Positions 31,626-43,252 of a DNA stretch of 64,000 nt are shown here, piece by piece (position 1 is the first letter of the stretch; the number at the start of each line of letters is the position of its first letter). This stretch comes from Candidatus Saccharibacteria bacterium GW2011_GWC2_48_9 (GTDB lineage Bacteria; Patescibacteriota; Saccharimonadia; Saccharimonadales; Saccharimonadaceae). The position numbers and the translations under genes were made by a program. Below the pieces are notes generated by a model. The model saw only the letters and a list, made by a program, of their open reading frames with translations. It was not told the origin of the DNA and did no database searches. The stretch is taken from assembly GCA_001003725.1 (NCBI GenBank), contig LCPR01000005.1:62001-126000 (forward strand), read 5' to 3'.

Positions 31626-32594
31626 ATGAACACACCAAAAATATTGGCTATTGGCAAAGCGACGCAAGACGTCTTCTTGAAAAGCGACGAGTTTAGTCCA
31701 CAAATGGAAGGTAAGGTTGCGTATACGCACCTTCCGCTCGGTGTAAAAATGGAAGTAGAAGATATCGTGTTTGCGACTGGTGGAAACGCAAGTAATGTCG
31801 CCGTCACCTTGGCCCGTCAAGGCTTGCACAGCAGTTACATGTGGACGCTCGGGTATGACCCTGCATCGGAAACAGTGCTGCGCGACCTTGATTCGGAGGG
31901 TGTAGATACATCTCACGTAGTGCGCCGCGACAAATACCGCGCGGGGTACTCTAACATTTTGATTGCTACAGATGGTGAGCGAACCATCCTCAATAACAAA
32001 GGCGTGTCTACAGATGCTCACGATGTGGATATTGATCTTGATGCAATAGCTGACGTAGATTGGGTGTACCCAACATCGCTAGCTCTGGGCGGTATTGATC
32101 TACTGCGCATCATTGTCGACCGAGCAGATGAAGCTGGGGTAAAGGTTATGCTCAACCCCGCTGGCCCGGAGCTTGCTGAGCCAAATAAGCTCAAGTCACT
32201 GCTCAGTAGTGTTGAGGTGCTGTGTGTCAATAAAGAAGAGATGCAAATGCTCGTTGACGGCGAATCGCTCGAAGAACTTGTGCGTCACGCGCTACACTAT
32301 GTGCCAGTAGCAATTGTGAGCGACGGACCTCGTGGAGTAATTGCAAGTGATGGCAAAACTATTGTCACAGCGGGTATGTATGAAGACGTGCCGGTAGTGG
32401 ATCGTACCGGCGCGGGAGACGCATTTGCGAGCGGATTCTTGAGTCAATGGGCTGCTGGTAAGAGTCTTCGTGACTCTGTGATATTTGCAAGTGCGAATTC
32501 AACATCTGTCGTGACGCAGTTCGGCGCAAAAGCCGGCATTTTGAGATCAAACGCGGATCTGCACGATATGCCTATCGAGGAAAAGCCGTTCTAA
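31626..32594 (+). CDS. PfkB-family sugar kinase
   Basis: A 322-residue ribokinase-fold enzyme: 'FATGGNASNVAVTLARQGL' (first PfkB signature), 'NKEEMQMLV', 'VSDGPRGVIAS' and 'DRTGAGDAFASGFL' with the catalytic Asp (second signature). Next to an aldolase, and in a genome where no PfkA is seen in this window, a fructose-6-phosphate kinase role is plausible, but PfkB proteins also phosphorylate ribose, adenosine, tagatose-6-phosphate and others. Its promoter (TATACT 31574-31579) gives a leader of about 40 bases with AAAAGGAATAA before the ATG. The next gene overlaps its stop by one base. Confidence 0.88.
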   Translation: MNTPKILAIGKATQDVFLKSDEFSPQMEGKVAYTHLPLGVKMEVEDIVFATGGNASNVAVTLARQGLHSSYMWTLGYDPASETVLRDLDSEGVDTSHVVRRDKYRAGYSNILIATDGERTILNNKGVSTDAHDVDIDLDAIADVDWVYPTSLALGGIDLLRIIVDRADEAGVKVMLNPAGPELAEPNKLKSLLSSVEVLCVNKEEMQMLVDGESLEELVRHALHYVPVAIVSDGPRGVIASDGKTIVTAGMYEDVPVVDRTGAGDAFASGFLSQWAAGKSLRDSVIFASANSTSVVTQFGAKAGILRSNADLHDMPIEEKPF

Positions 32595-33052
32595 TGTCCA
32601 GAGCACTCATGACGCTACTTGGGCGACCTTCGGATAAGATGTTGGAAATATCTTTCGATGATTTAGAGAAGGCTACTGGTAAACAGGCTATTGATGCACA
32701 ATTGGTTGGCGATATACTCCATGCTGCGCATGGCACGATACGTGAACTGGGGCTAGAGGGAGACGTGACGGCCAAAGAGCTGTATCAAGCGCTGCGCGTT
32801 CACGAAGACATGCTCGATGATTCAACGGCATTTGTAGGCCTCGTGATAGACAAAGAGGTTGTTTCGTTGAATGCTCAAGATATCGCGCACGATCATAGCG
32901 AAGCGGGGCGATTTGAGACGCGGAGTCTGGTGCATCTGCGCAAAAAACTGACCAGCGAAATAGTGAAACGATACACGGAGTGGGCTGCTCATCCCGAGCT
33001 GCTCGAGCCAATTACGCGGCATATACAATTAACACACAAGGAGACAGTATGA
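32594..33052 (+). CDS. Hypothetical protein in the pfkB operon
   Basis: A 152-residue soluble, largely helical protein with no motif I recognise. The middle reads as alternating helices and acidic loops (ELGLEGDVTAKELYQALRVHEDML, LVIDKEVVSLNAQDIAHDHSEAGRFETRSLVHLRKKL). It overlaps the pfkB stop by one base and ends in an ATGA overlap with the next gene, so all three are probably translated together. It may be a Patescibacteria-specific protein; its function cannot be inferred from sequence. Confidence 0.65.
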   Translation: MSRALMTLLGRPSDKMLEISFDDLEKATGKQAIDAQLVGDILHAAHGTIRELGLEGDVTAKELYQALRVHEDMLDDSTAFVGLVIDKEVVSLNAQDIAHDHSEAGRFETRSLVHLRKKLTSEIVKRYTEWAAHPELLEPITRHIQLTHKETV

Positions 33053-33657
33053 GGTATCAGATTTGCGTATCAGGCGCAGCGAGCGGAGAAACGGTACAGG
33101 CGTCGCACCATCTCGCCTTCGAACTTGGCAAAGAAATTTCTCGGCGAGGTAAAACTCTTACAACAGGTGCGACTGTAGGTCTACCGCATTATGCGGCCAT
33201 GGGCGCAGTGAGCGTCGAAGGCAAAAGAGGGGTATCGATAGGCTTCTCTCCGGCAAGCTCGTTTCGCGAACATGTCGCCACGTACCGACTGCCAACCAAA
33301 GAATTTGATTATATCAATTTTACTGGCATGGAGTATGTAGGACGCGACGTGCACTTGGTACGCAGTAGTGATGCAATCATAACCGTAGGTGGTCGTATGG
33401 GCAGCCTCCACGAACTCTCTACAGCGCTAGAAAGCCGAAAGGTGTGTGGTGTGTTGCTTGGTAGCGGCGGGCTTGCGGATTACACAAAGACGTTACTTGA
33501 AAATATTGAAGCTCCTGGCGCAAGGGATATTATTTACGAAACAGATCCTGCGACACTTGTTGAAAAAGTGATAGCACGACTCGATGAAAAATATGCAGAC
33601 TTCATCCATGATGCAGAAGATAGCCATGTGAGCGCAAAGCGTGCAGGACAAGGCTAG
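33049..33657 (+). CDS. SLOG-family (LOG/TIGR00725-like) nucleotide-binding protein
   Basis: A 202-residue Rossmann-like protein: 'YQICVSGAASGE', 'LTTGATVGLPHYAAMGA', 'GVSIGFSPASSFREHV', 'ITVGGRMGSLHELSTAL' and 'CGVLLGSGGLADY'. The G-G-x-x-G-[ST]-x-x-E pattern resembles SLOG/LOG proteins ('possible lysine decarboxylase'), some of which are cytokinin-nucleoside phosphoribohydrolases or nucleotide sensors. The ATG at 33049 has AAGGAGACAG before it and overlaps the stop of the preceding gene (ATGA). An earlier open frame is not needed. Its role here is unknown, perhaps nucleotide metabolism. Confidence 0.75.
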   Translation: MRYQICVSGAASGETVQASHHLAFELGKEISRRGKTLTTGATVGLPHYAAMGAVSVEGKRGVSIGFSPASSFREHVATYRLPTKEFDYINFTGMEYVGRDVHLVRSSDAIITVGGRMGSLHELSTALESRKVCGVLLGSGGLADYTKTLLENIEAPGARDIIYETDPATLVEKVIARLDEKYADFIHDAEDSHVSAKRAGQG

Positions 33658-33682
33658 CGACTCAGTGTTATACTAAGAGTCT

Positions 33683-35653
<1,971 letters not shown>

Positions 35654-35681
35654 CATTATATGCTACACTAGTGCATAGATT

Positions 35682-38158
35682 ATGCAACCACAACAAAATT
35701 ATCCTCAGTCGCCAATGCAGCCAGCTCCAGTTAAGAAACGCAGGAGCCTAAGTGGCTACGTGACGTGGGCAATTATTGCAGTCGCCTCCATTTTGATTAT
35801 TACGCTCATAGCATGGCTCGTGATTGTACTGATGGGTAAAACCAGCTCCGACACAGGTAAGACGCAAGCAGGGATGGCCGCAGTTTTAGAACCTGCCGAT
35901 ATAGCGCCAGTCGAGCGAACTATACGCTCGCAACTAGGTGTGCAAGTTTCGTACAATGCTCGCGAGCTTGAAGGGTATGGATTTGCCGAAGATGTTACTT
36001 TTTCCGCATCGGACTTAGACGAGTCTCGCCCATATAGTGTGATGCGCGTAAGGCCAGTGGAAACTAGCCAGGCGACTCGTAGCGAGGTAACACTTGAGTC
36101 ACCCGAACTTCGCGTTACCTCGAGTACAAATGGATCCTACTGGGACAGTCTATCGAGTAAAAAGACGTATGCGGACTTGTCAAAAATTGACATGCTTGTC
36201 AAAGAAACTGTTGCAGCAAGAGAAAAAGACAAAATGATAACTGCGTCTGATGCCGAAGTTGAAAATATTAACGATGTGGATTACCGTAAGGTCTCATTCA
36301 CTTATACAAATGACCTGTATGGCGTGAAGACAGAGCGTAGAGAAGACTGTTATATGACCGTACAGAATGATCGACCATACGTTGCTTGCATTAATAATAT
36401 ACGCGCCTCAAACTTTTCCGTTGTTCCGCAGCTAGAAAATGTGCTTGCAGGTGTGGTGTATGAAGGATTGGACACCGAGCTACTGGAAGTAGCTAGCAAA
36501 GAGGGTGAGCAAGACACAGCGACGCTTGATGGTGAAGACGATGAGCAGGTGGCAGCTAGTAATACAGAGAATATGCAAGCTTCCGTTCCAAAGCGAGATA
36601 CAAATAAGGTTCAGTCATATTTAGCGGATACGCAAAACTTTAAAGTTATGGCTGCGAGCGCGCCATCTGTTGTGCGCGTCGGTGCGATTTACTGTGCGGA
36701 TATTAAGCTGTCACTGCCAAATGGAGGTGATGGCCCGACTCTTACGGGTGCCTGTGTCAATAAAGCCGGTTCTGGATTCTTTATATCTCGCGATGGTCTG
36801 GTGGCGACATCTGCAAGTGCTACCCAAGTGAAGCCGCAAGAGGCAATTGCCGCGTATATCACGAATGCACCTGATTCAGCTGCGGTGATAGTGCGCCTCG
36901 AGCGAGTTTTGAACTACCTCGTTGAAGCACGTGTATTGATGCAGACAGATGCCGATGCGTTAATTGCAGGAGTTGAAGAGCGTAATCAAGATATTATAGA
37001 TAAAGTAAATGCAATCAGTACTCGTATTGCGCCCGAGGATATAGCAATAACAGCTGAAAATTATTCTTATGCTGTGCAGCTAGCAGACCGACCGATCGTC
37101 GTGAATCAAAATAGTAATGGATCTTCGGCTTTTGCCTTGACAGATACGGTCGTCGAAGCCGAAATTGAAGGCCAGCAATATTCGGCGGATGTTAGCCAAG
37201 ATAGTATTTTTAAAGGCGAACCTGTAGAAGAGGATACGACACTCTTAAAAGTTAAAAAAAGTGCAACATACCCAACGCTAAAACTTGGCCTATCTGGCGA
37301 AGGTGTTGGTGAAAAAGCAGTAATTAATGTTGTAGGTATGCCGATGTATGCATTTGGTACATTAGGTTCAGCTCAGTTCAGAGATACACCGCTTTATCGT
37401 TCAGGAGCAATAAATGAAACATTTAATGCGGAGGCCGGTCAAAAAGTCCGTTCCATTTCTACCTCGTCGCATGCAGGGTTTGCTGGTGCACCTGCACTCG
37501 ATCAACAAGGAAGTGTCGTTGGCATGGCTACCTATAACAACCTCAACTGTCCAGATAGAAAATGCTTTGGTAGTACGGTATTACGCGATACGTCTGGTAT
37601 AGCTGCACTCATAAAATCTCGTAATATTTCACTTGAGTCCGTAAGTCTGTCATCTGATGTATGGCGTTCGGCAATTGACGAGCTAGTGAAGGGCAACTAC
37701 CGCCAGGCAACACAACTATTCGATCGCGCCGGTAGTCTGTATGCTCGGAACTCGCTTGCACCTAAATTTTCTGCATACAGCAAGTCGCAATATGGATCGG
37801 CAAGCGATACATCGACTATGAATACTGTTGTTTCGGCGCTTAAGGTAATAATCCTGATAGCGGTTGGTATTCTCGTGTTACTCGCTATCTTCAAAACTGC
37901 GCTCAAGCTCTTTGTTCATCCGCACGCCGAGACGCAATACGGTGAAATGGCGGGTGGGCAGTACATCGACCGCAACCTCAGCCATATGCGCCGCCAACGA
38001 CACAAGTGCCTCAACAGACACAGTGGCAACCCCCGGTGCAGCAGTATCCGCCACAACAACTTCAGCAGCAGTACGGTAATCCTTCGCAGCCACCAGCCCA
38101 GCAGACCAGTCCACCGTCACCAAGTGGCTATAGTCAGACACCTCCACCTCAAGTATAA
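35682..38158 (+). CDS. Membrane-anchored HtrA-like protein with a degenerate protease site (frameshift near 37970)
   Basis: The N-terminus is Pro/Gln-rich (QPQQNYPQSPMQPAPVKKRR) followed by a membrane helix (about residues 27-50). An outer region and an S1/HtrA-like domain follow, then a second helix near residues 725-745 (VSALKVIILIAVGILVLLAIF). The protease core is visible as G363-S-G-F-F, but the expected His is Ser379 (DGLVATSAS) and the expected nucleophile Ser is Ala601 (GFAGAP), so it is probably inactive. After 37968 the frame becomes implausible and runs on to 38282 over the start of gatC. Adding one C in the CC at 37970-37971 restores a Pro/Gln-rich tail (PQPQPYAPPTTQVPQQ...) ending at 38158, 825 residues in total. 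Confidence 0.75.
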
Positions 38159-38211
38159 AACTATCTTCTGCAGGCGTTTAATCTTCGTGACATCTACGTT
38201 ACAATGTATAT

Positions 38212-38505
38212 ATGACAAAAATATCTTTGCAAGATGTGCGTTCGTTGGCACAGCTAAGTGCTCTGCGTCTTACAGACGATGAGGCAGAGCGTTTAACGAG
38301 CGACATAGAACATATACTTCAGTACTTTGAACAGCTAAATGAGCTTGATACCGATGGCGTACCGGCTACTTATTATGGCATGGATCTTGTGAATAGCTCT
38401 CGGGCTGATGAGGTATCTGATACGCAGTTAAGTCGAGAAAGCTTGGTGGAGTTGTCTGAAGGCGGAAATATCGCCGGTCAAGTGATGGTTCCGAAGGTAT
38501 TATGA
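38212..38505 (+). CDS. gatC: Asp-tRNA(Asn)/Glu-tRNA(Gln) amidotransferase subunit C
   Basis: A 97-residue small subunit: 'DVRSLAQLSALRLTDDEAERLTSDIEHILQYFEQLNELDTDG', 'ATYYGMDLVNSSRADEV' and a final 'GQVMVPKVL' are typical GatC features. It stabilises GatA and helps make Gln-tRNA(Gln) or Asn-tRNA(Asn) by transamidation. A TACAAT box (38200-38205) ends six bases before the ATG, giving a leaderless start to the gat operon. Its stop overlaps the gatA start. Confidence 0.92.
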   Translation: MTKISLQDVRSLAQLSALRLTDDEAERLTSDIEHILQYFEQLNELDTDGVPATYYGMDLVNSSRADEVSDTQLSRESLVELSEGGNIAGQVMVPKVL

Positions 38506-39896
38506 GCATGAACACTATTTCTCACTATAAACAAACAATACAAGAGCATTCTGCCGAATACGCAGTCCGTGAAGCGCTTGAGAGTGGGCGAAAAGATACG
38601 CACAACGTATTTATCAGCCTGTATGAAGAACGAGCACTTGCGCGCGCCCGACAAGTGGATGAAGGAACGGTGAGCGGGCGACTTGCTGGGGTGCCGTTTG
38701 TGGCAAAAGATAACTTTTTAACACTAGGCGGTGCGACGACTGCGGCAAGCCATTTTCTAGAAAATTTTCATGCTCCACTGCAGGCTACTGCTGTCGAGAA
38801 GCTTGAGGCGGAAGGTGCGATTTGCATAGGAAAAGTTAACCTCGATGCGTTTGCTCATGGTGGTAGTACAGAGAACTCGGCGTATGGCGTCACTAAGAAC
38901 GCGCACGACACGGCGCGTGTTGCAGGCGGTTCTAGTGGTGGTTCGGCTGTCGCAGTGGCACTTGGTACGGTTCCCTTTGCGCTAGGCACAGATACAGGCG
39001 GCTCTATACGGCAACCGGCTAGTTTCAACGGTGTAGTTGGCATTAAGCCGACCTATGGCGCCGTGAGTCGCTACGGCGTGGTTGCGATGGCGAGTGGTAC
39101 AGATACGATTGGTGTGCTCGCATCGACCGTGTCAGACACCGAGTTGCTACTCGAAGTTCTTAGCGGTCAAGATGAGCGCGATATGACTACATTACCGGAT
39201 TATTTTATACCGCAAGACAAGCCTACTGGTAAAAAGATCGGTTTGATCAAAGAGTTTATGGCCGATGGAATTGACGAGGAAGTGAGCGCACAAATTCTTA
39301 GTGCTGTTGAAAAATTACAGTCAGATGGGTATGAAATAGAAGAAGTGAGTATGCCGATGCTCAAGTATGCACTTGCGATCTACTACATTGTAGTGCCAGC
39401 TGAAATCAGCAGTAACCTGGCAAGGTACGACGGTATACGATACGGTACGCAAAAAGGCAACGACGGTAGTTTGCAGGATGTGTATGAAATGAGTCGACAA
39501 GCTGGGTTTGAAGCGGAGAATAAGAGACGTATTATCATAGGTAGTTTTGTGTTATCAAGTGGCTCATTTGACGCCTATTACCAAAAAGCACAAAAAGCAC
39601 GTACGTTACTCATTCGCGAATTTAACGATCTTTTTGAGCGGTATGATGCTTTGATAGGCCCTGTCGCGCCAGAAACTGCATTCAAGATAGGGCAAAATAC
39701 CGAGGATCCTCTTAAAATGTATCTAGAAGATGTCATGACAGTGCCGCCAAGTTTGGCGGGCTTACCTGCAGTGAGTGTTCCGGTTGGCAAGACCAAAGAT
39801 GGACTTCCAGTTGGACTTCAGATTATCGGAAAACGCCGCGATGATGCACAAATATTAGCGGTTGCTCGTGACGTAGAGGCTCAGTATGGACAATAA
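38502..39896 (+). CDS. gatA: Asp/Glu-tRNA amidotransferase subunit A
   Basis: A 464-residue amidase-signature enzyme. The Ser-cisSer-Lys triad is visible: Lys in 'GVPFVAKDNF', and the serine-rich 'GGSSGGSAVAVALG' and 'TDTGGSIRQPASFNGVVGIKPTYG' blocks. It releases ammonia from glutamine for GatB. The start is ATG 38502, with ATG 38508 two codons later also possible; ATGA overlap with gatC. Its 3' end overlaps the next gene by eleven bases. Confidence 0.95.
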   Translation: MSMNTISHYKQTIQEHSAEYAVREALESGRKDTHNVFISLYEERALARARQVDEGTVSGRLAGVPFVAKDNFLTLGGATTAASHFLENFHAPLQATAVEKLEAEGAICIGKVNLDAFAHGGSTENSAYGVTKNAHDTARVAGGSSGGSAVAVALGTVPFALGTDTGGSIRQPASFNGVVGIKPTYGAVSRYGVVAMASGTDTIGVLASTVSDTELLLEVLSGQDERDMTTLPDYFIPQDKPTGKKIGLIKEFMADGIDEEVSAQILSAVEKLQSDGYEIEEVSMPMLKYALAIYYIVVPAEISSNLARYDGIRYGTQKGNDGSLQDVYEMSRQAGFEAENKRRIIIGSFVLSSGSFDAYYQKAQKARTLLIREFNDLFERYDALIGPVAPETAFKIGQNTEDPLKMYLEDVMTVPPSLAGLPAVSVPVGKTKDGLPVGLQIIGKRRDDAQILAVARDVEAQYGQ

Positions 39897-40308
39897 CGTT
39901 GTACTACTAGCATTTTTTGCAGCTATATTGATAGTAGCTGGTATAGTGCTTGTGATTATTGTCTATACGAAGGGCGGGTCTTCGCTCAATCAAGAGAAGT
40001 ATCGTACAAAGTGGCTACAAATCGAGCATTCACTCAAAAAAGATCAGCCAGCAAGCTATCATTTATCCGTACTTAATGCTGATAAGTTGCTAGACTATGC
40101 CATGAAAGAAGCAGGCTATAAAGGTAAAACGATGGGTGAACGACTCAAAGCTGCGTCGCCTCGACTTACCAATCGCAACGCAACATGGTCTGCGCATAAG
40201 CTGAGAAACCAGATTGCGCACGAACAAGACGTCTCGGTTAGTTATGACACCACAAGGCGTGCGCTCGCAAGTTTTAAACAAGCACTCAAAGACGTAGGAG
40301 CAATTTGA
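39886..40308 (+). CDS. Membrane-anchored HEPN-like protein inside the gat operon
   Basis: A 140-residue protein: an N-terminal membrane helix (VVLLAFFAAILIVAGIVLVIIVYT) and a cytoplasmic helical domain ending 'SAHKLRNQIAHEQDVSVSYDTTRRALASFKQALKDVGAI'. Arg107-Asn-x-x-x-His112 fits the R-x4-6-H motif of HEPN ribonuclease and nucleotidyltransferase-partner domains, and the following Ala/Leu-rich helix matches that fold. HEPN proteins cut or bind RNA or act as toxins in some systems; here the gene sits between gatA and gatB, overlapping gatA, so a link to tRNA charging is suggested by context only. The HEPN call is motif-based and moderate. Confidence 0.65.
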   Translation: MDNNVVLLAFFAAILIVAGIVLVIIVYTKGGSSLNQEKYRTKWLQIEHSLKKDQPASYHLSVLNADKLLDYAMKEAGYKGKTMGERLKAASPRLTNRNATWSAHKLRNQIAHEQDVSVSYDTTRRALASFKQALKDVGAI

Positions 40309-40309
40309 T

Positions 40310-41761
40310 ATGGTAAGCAAAGATATTTTAGATACATACGAAATGACGATTGGCATAGAGTGTCACGTACAACTTGCTACAAAAACTAAATTATTTAGTC
40401 GTGCAAACAACGATGCACGCTCCGCGGAGCCGAATACTAACCTAGTGCCCATAGATTATGGGCTACCCGGCATGCTACCTGTGCTCAACTGGGAAGCTGT
40501 CCGTTTGGCGGTACGTGCCGGTAAAGCGCTCGGTAGTGAGGTTGCACTCGAAAGTCATTTTGACCGCAAACACTATTTCTATCCAGACTTACCTAAGGGC
40601 TACCAAACTACACAGATGTATCGTCCTATTATCGGGTCTGGTAAGATTAGTGTTCCCGTAGAGGGCGGCGAAACTATTGATGTTCGTATACATCATGCGC
40701 ACATGGAAGAGGATGCCGGTAAACTGACGCACTACGACACCTACAGTTTAGTCGATCTTAACCGTGCGGGAACGCCACTTATAGAGATTGTGTCTGAGCC
40801 TGATATTCACTCTGCTGCAGCAGCTCGCGCGTACGCAACAGAACTGCATCTTTTAATGACATATGCCGAAGTCACGCGCGGCGACTTGTATCACGGTAAC
40901 ATGCGCTTTGACGTGAATATTTCTGTGGCAAAAAAAGGCGCACCTCTTGGTACTCGAGCCGAAATTAAAAATTTGAATTCGTTTCGTAGTGTTGAGCGTG
41001 CTGCAGAGTACGAATTTACTCGCCAGGTCGAGCTCTTGGAGCAAGGCGATTCGATTGTACAGGAAACAAGGGGCTGGGATGATGAAAAGCAGCTTACTAT
41101 CAGCCAGCGTAGCAAGGAAGATGCGCAAGATTATCGCTATATGCCCGATCCAGATATTCCTCCTATCGTTTTAACAAATGATGAGGTGGAGTCAATCCAA
41201 GCTGATATGCCAGCACTGCCTCAGGCGTATCGTGCCTCCTGGAAAGATCTCAAGATTGATTCATCGGTTGTGAATACACTACTCAGTGTGCGCCGTCATG
41301 CGGAGCTAGTACACGCGGTCCAGCTTCGGGCTGGCGACGAAGCCGCCGTACGCATTGCGAATTTGTTTGCGAGTGGACTCGGTAGCAATACAGCAGGAGA
41401 GCAAGTAGCAGCAATGCACGAAGAGGTGTCGGCTGAAGAGTTGATTGTTTTGGCTGAGATGGTCCAAAAGTCTGAAGTATCTTCAAATGGCGCAAAAGAG
41501 ATATTCAAGGCACTCTACCTAGGAGAGCATGACCCGCGTGCTATTGCTACGGCAAAAAGCTTGCTGCAGAACAGCGATACCGACGCTATCGCGGCGGTGG
41601 TCGACGAAGTACTGGCTGATCCCGCTTCTGCCAAGGTTGTTGCAGATATTCGAAGTGGCAACGACAAGGCTATCGGCTATTTAGTCGGGCAAGTGATGAA
41701 GAAGTCGGGTGGCCAGGCGAATCCCTCGCTTGCACAGCAATTGTTACGTGAGCGCCTATAG
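40310..41761 (+). CDS. gatB: Asp/Glu-tRNA amidotransferase subunit B
   Basis: A 483-residue protein with the GatB core (EMTIGIECHVQLATKTKLFSRA, 'VRAGKALGSE', 'KHYFYPDLPKGYQ', 'HMEEDAGKLTHY', 'DLNRAGTPLIEIVSEPD') and the C-terminal YqeY-like tRNA-binding tail ('IGYLVGQVMKKSGGQANPSLAQQLL'). It activates mischarged tRNA and accepts ammonia from GatA. GTAGGAG precedes its ATG. The downstream P-loop kinase starts with GTG overlapping its stop. Confidence 0.95.
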   Translation: MVSKDILDTYEMTIGIECHVQLATKTKLFSRANNDARSAEPNTNLVPIDYGLPGMLPVLNWEAVRLAVRAGKALGSEVALESHFDRKHYFYPDLPKGYQTTQMYRPIIGSGKISVPVEGGETIDVRIHHAHMEEDAGKLTHYDTYSLVDLNRAGTPLIEIVSEPDIHSAAAARAYATELHLLMTYAEVTRGDLYHGNMRFDVNISVAKKGAPLGTRAEIKNLNSFRSVERAAEYEFTRQVELLEQGDSIVQETRGWDDEKQLTISQRSKEDAQDYRYMPDPDIPPIVLTNDEVESIQADMPALPQAYRASWKDLKIDSSVVNTLLSVRRHAELVHAVQLRAGDEAAVRIANLFASGLGSNTAGEQVAAMHEEVSAEELIVLAEMVQKSEVSSNGAKEIFKALYLGEHDPRAIATAKSLLQNSDTDAIAAVVDEVLADPASAKVVADIRSGNDKAIGYLVGQVMKKSGGQANPSLAQQLLRERL

Positions 41762-42333
41762 TGGAGATTTTCGGCCGCAAGCCACTTATCGTGTACGTGA
41801 GTGGCGCGCCAGGCTCTGGCAAAACTACACTTGCTAGCAAAATAGCTACTGAGTTGTATCTTCCGCATATCTCCAGCGATTTAGTGCACGCAGGAGTGCG
41901 CTTAACAAAAGGTTCGCCAAACGACCGGCACGCATCGCTACATGATGTGTTTGTGCCCTTGCTGTTGCATATGGCGCGCGCCAACGTGAGCTTTGTAGTG
42001 GATCAAGTGTTACAACAGTCTTTTTCTGAGCGAGATATCATTGCTAAATTACGCGAGCATGCGCAGATCGTGAATGTTCATACTGTCTGCCATGAACCTA
42101 TCGCTAGACATGCTGCAAGGGAACTCTCTCGCACAGACCGAGGTGTGTATATGAGTCCTATCGAAGTTGATTCAAGGGCGAATTATCACAAAAATAACCT
42201 TGGTGAGACGAGCCGACCACTTGAACTTACGCTGCCACAAATTATAATACAAACAGACGATGGCTATAATCCATCGTTTCCCGATATCATAGCATTCATC
42301 GAACATCAGTATAGTAGAGAGGATATATCATGA
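41761..42333 (+). CDS. P-loop kinase-like ATPase
   Basis: A 190-residue nucleotide kinase-like protein. Walker A is G15-A-P-G-S-G-K-T22; 'SFVVDQVLQQSF' may be Walker B and 'RHAARELSRTD' the lid arginines. Layout resembles AAA_33/gluconate- or zeta-toxin-type small-molecule kinases; the substrate is unknown. The start is GTG at 41761, overlapping the gatB stop by one base, so it is translated with the gat operon. It ends four bases into galU. Confidence 0.78.
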   Translation: MEIFGRKPLIVYVSGAPGSGKTTLASKIATELYLPHISSDLVHAGVRLTKGSPNDRHASLHDVFVPLLLHMARANVSFVVDQVLQQSFSERDIIAKLREHAQIVNVHTVCHEPIARHAARELSRTDRGVYMSPIEVDSRANYHKNNLGETSRPLELTLPQIIIQTDDGYNPSFPDIIAFIEHQYSREDIS

Positions 42334-43214
42334 AAAAACCAACCAAAGCAATTATTTGCGCGGCCGGACTAGGTACACGATTTTTGCCTCAGACGAAGGC
42401 GATGCCAAAAGAAATGCTACCAATTATCGATCGCCCGGTTATTCAATTAATCGTAGAAGAAGCCGTGTCGGCTGGCGTGACGGAAGTAATTATTGTCACT
42501 GGTAGTACGAAACGTGCTATCGAGGACCACTTCGATCGTAGTGATGAGCTAGAGGCCGAGCTTCGCGAAAAAGGAAAACATGACAAAGCCGATCAGATTA
42601 AGGCAGTTGCAGAGCTCGCAAATTTTGTATATGTTCGACAGAAGGGCACTCCTAAGGGCAATGCACGACCCGTATTGAACGCACAGCATTTGATAGATGA
42701 TGACGAGCCATTCTTCGTGTTCTTTGCAGATGATTTCTTCCGTAGTGAGGTTCCCCGCGCCAAGCAGCTACTCGATGTGTACGAGGCAACGGGAAAGTCG
42801 GTCATATCCCTTATTGAAGTTGATAAAAAAGATGCCGACAAATATGGCATGGCAGCTATCAAAGAAGAGGCAGCGGGCGGAGCTTACCAGCTAACGCAGC
42901 TTATCGAAAAGCCTGGTGAAGCGGCGGCGCCCAGTAACCTAGCGTCTGTTGGTGGCTACTTGCTGACCCCAGACATTCTGCCTATTATCGCGGACGAGAA
43001 GGTGGACAAAAATGGGGAGATTACTCTCGCTGACAGCATCAATGAACTGGCACAAAGAGACGAAGTCTATGGTCGCATTATAGACGGCGTGTGGCACGAC
43101 ACTGGCAATCAGCTCAAGTATATCAAGGCAGTAGTTGATCTTGCACTTGAGAGTGATGAGTACGGTGCTGAGCTTCGGACATATCTGCGCGGCCGTATCG
43201 ACACTGACGCGTGA
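42330..43214 (+). CDS. galU: UTP-glucose-1-phosphate uridylyltransferase
   Basis: A 294-residue nucleotidyltransferase: 'AAGLGTRFLPQTKAMPKEMLPIIDRPVIQ' (nucleotide-binding and activating Lys), 'FFVFFADDFF', 'GMAAIKEE', 'LIEKPGE' and 'GGYLLTPDILP'. It makes UDP-glucose for surface glycans or glycogen-like polymers, a likely donor for glycosyltransferases such as the one at 8471. It overlaps the upstream kinase gene by four bases. GAGAGGAT lies before the ATG. Confidence 0.93.
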   Translation: MKKPTKAIICAAGLGTRFLPQTKAMPKEMLPIIDRPVIQLIVEEAVSAGVTEVIIVTGSTKRAIEDHFDRSDELEAELREKGKHDKADQIKAVAELANFVYVRQKGTPKGNARPVLNAQHLIDDDEPFFVFFADDFFRSEVPRAKQLLDVYEATGKSVISLIEVDKKDADKYGMAAIKEEAAGGAYQLTQLIEKPGEAAAPSNLASVGGYLLTPDILPIIADEKVDKNGEITLADSINELAQRDEVYGRIIDGVWHDTGNQLKYIKAVVDLALESDEYGAELRTYLRGRIDTDA

Positions 43215-43252
43215 TATACTAATAAGACATAAGTATAGCGGAAAGGACAAGT

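Noticed and set aside
38159-38282. The last 41 codons of the HtrA-like frame as real protein
   Set aside because: They overlap the gatC start and promoter and read as Arg/His/Ser-rich noise, whereas the other frame encodes a Pro/Gln-rich tail mirroring the N-terminus.
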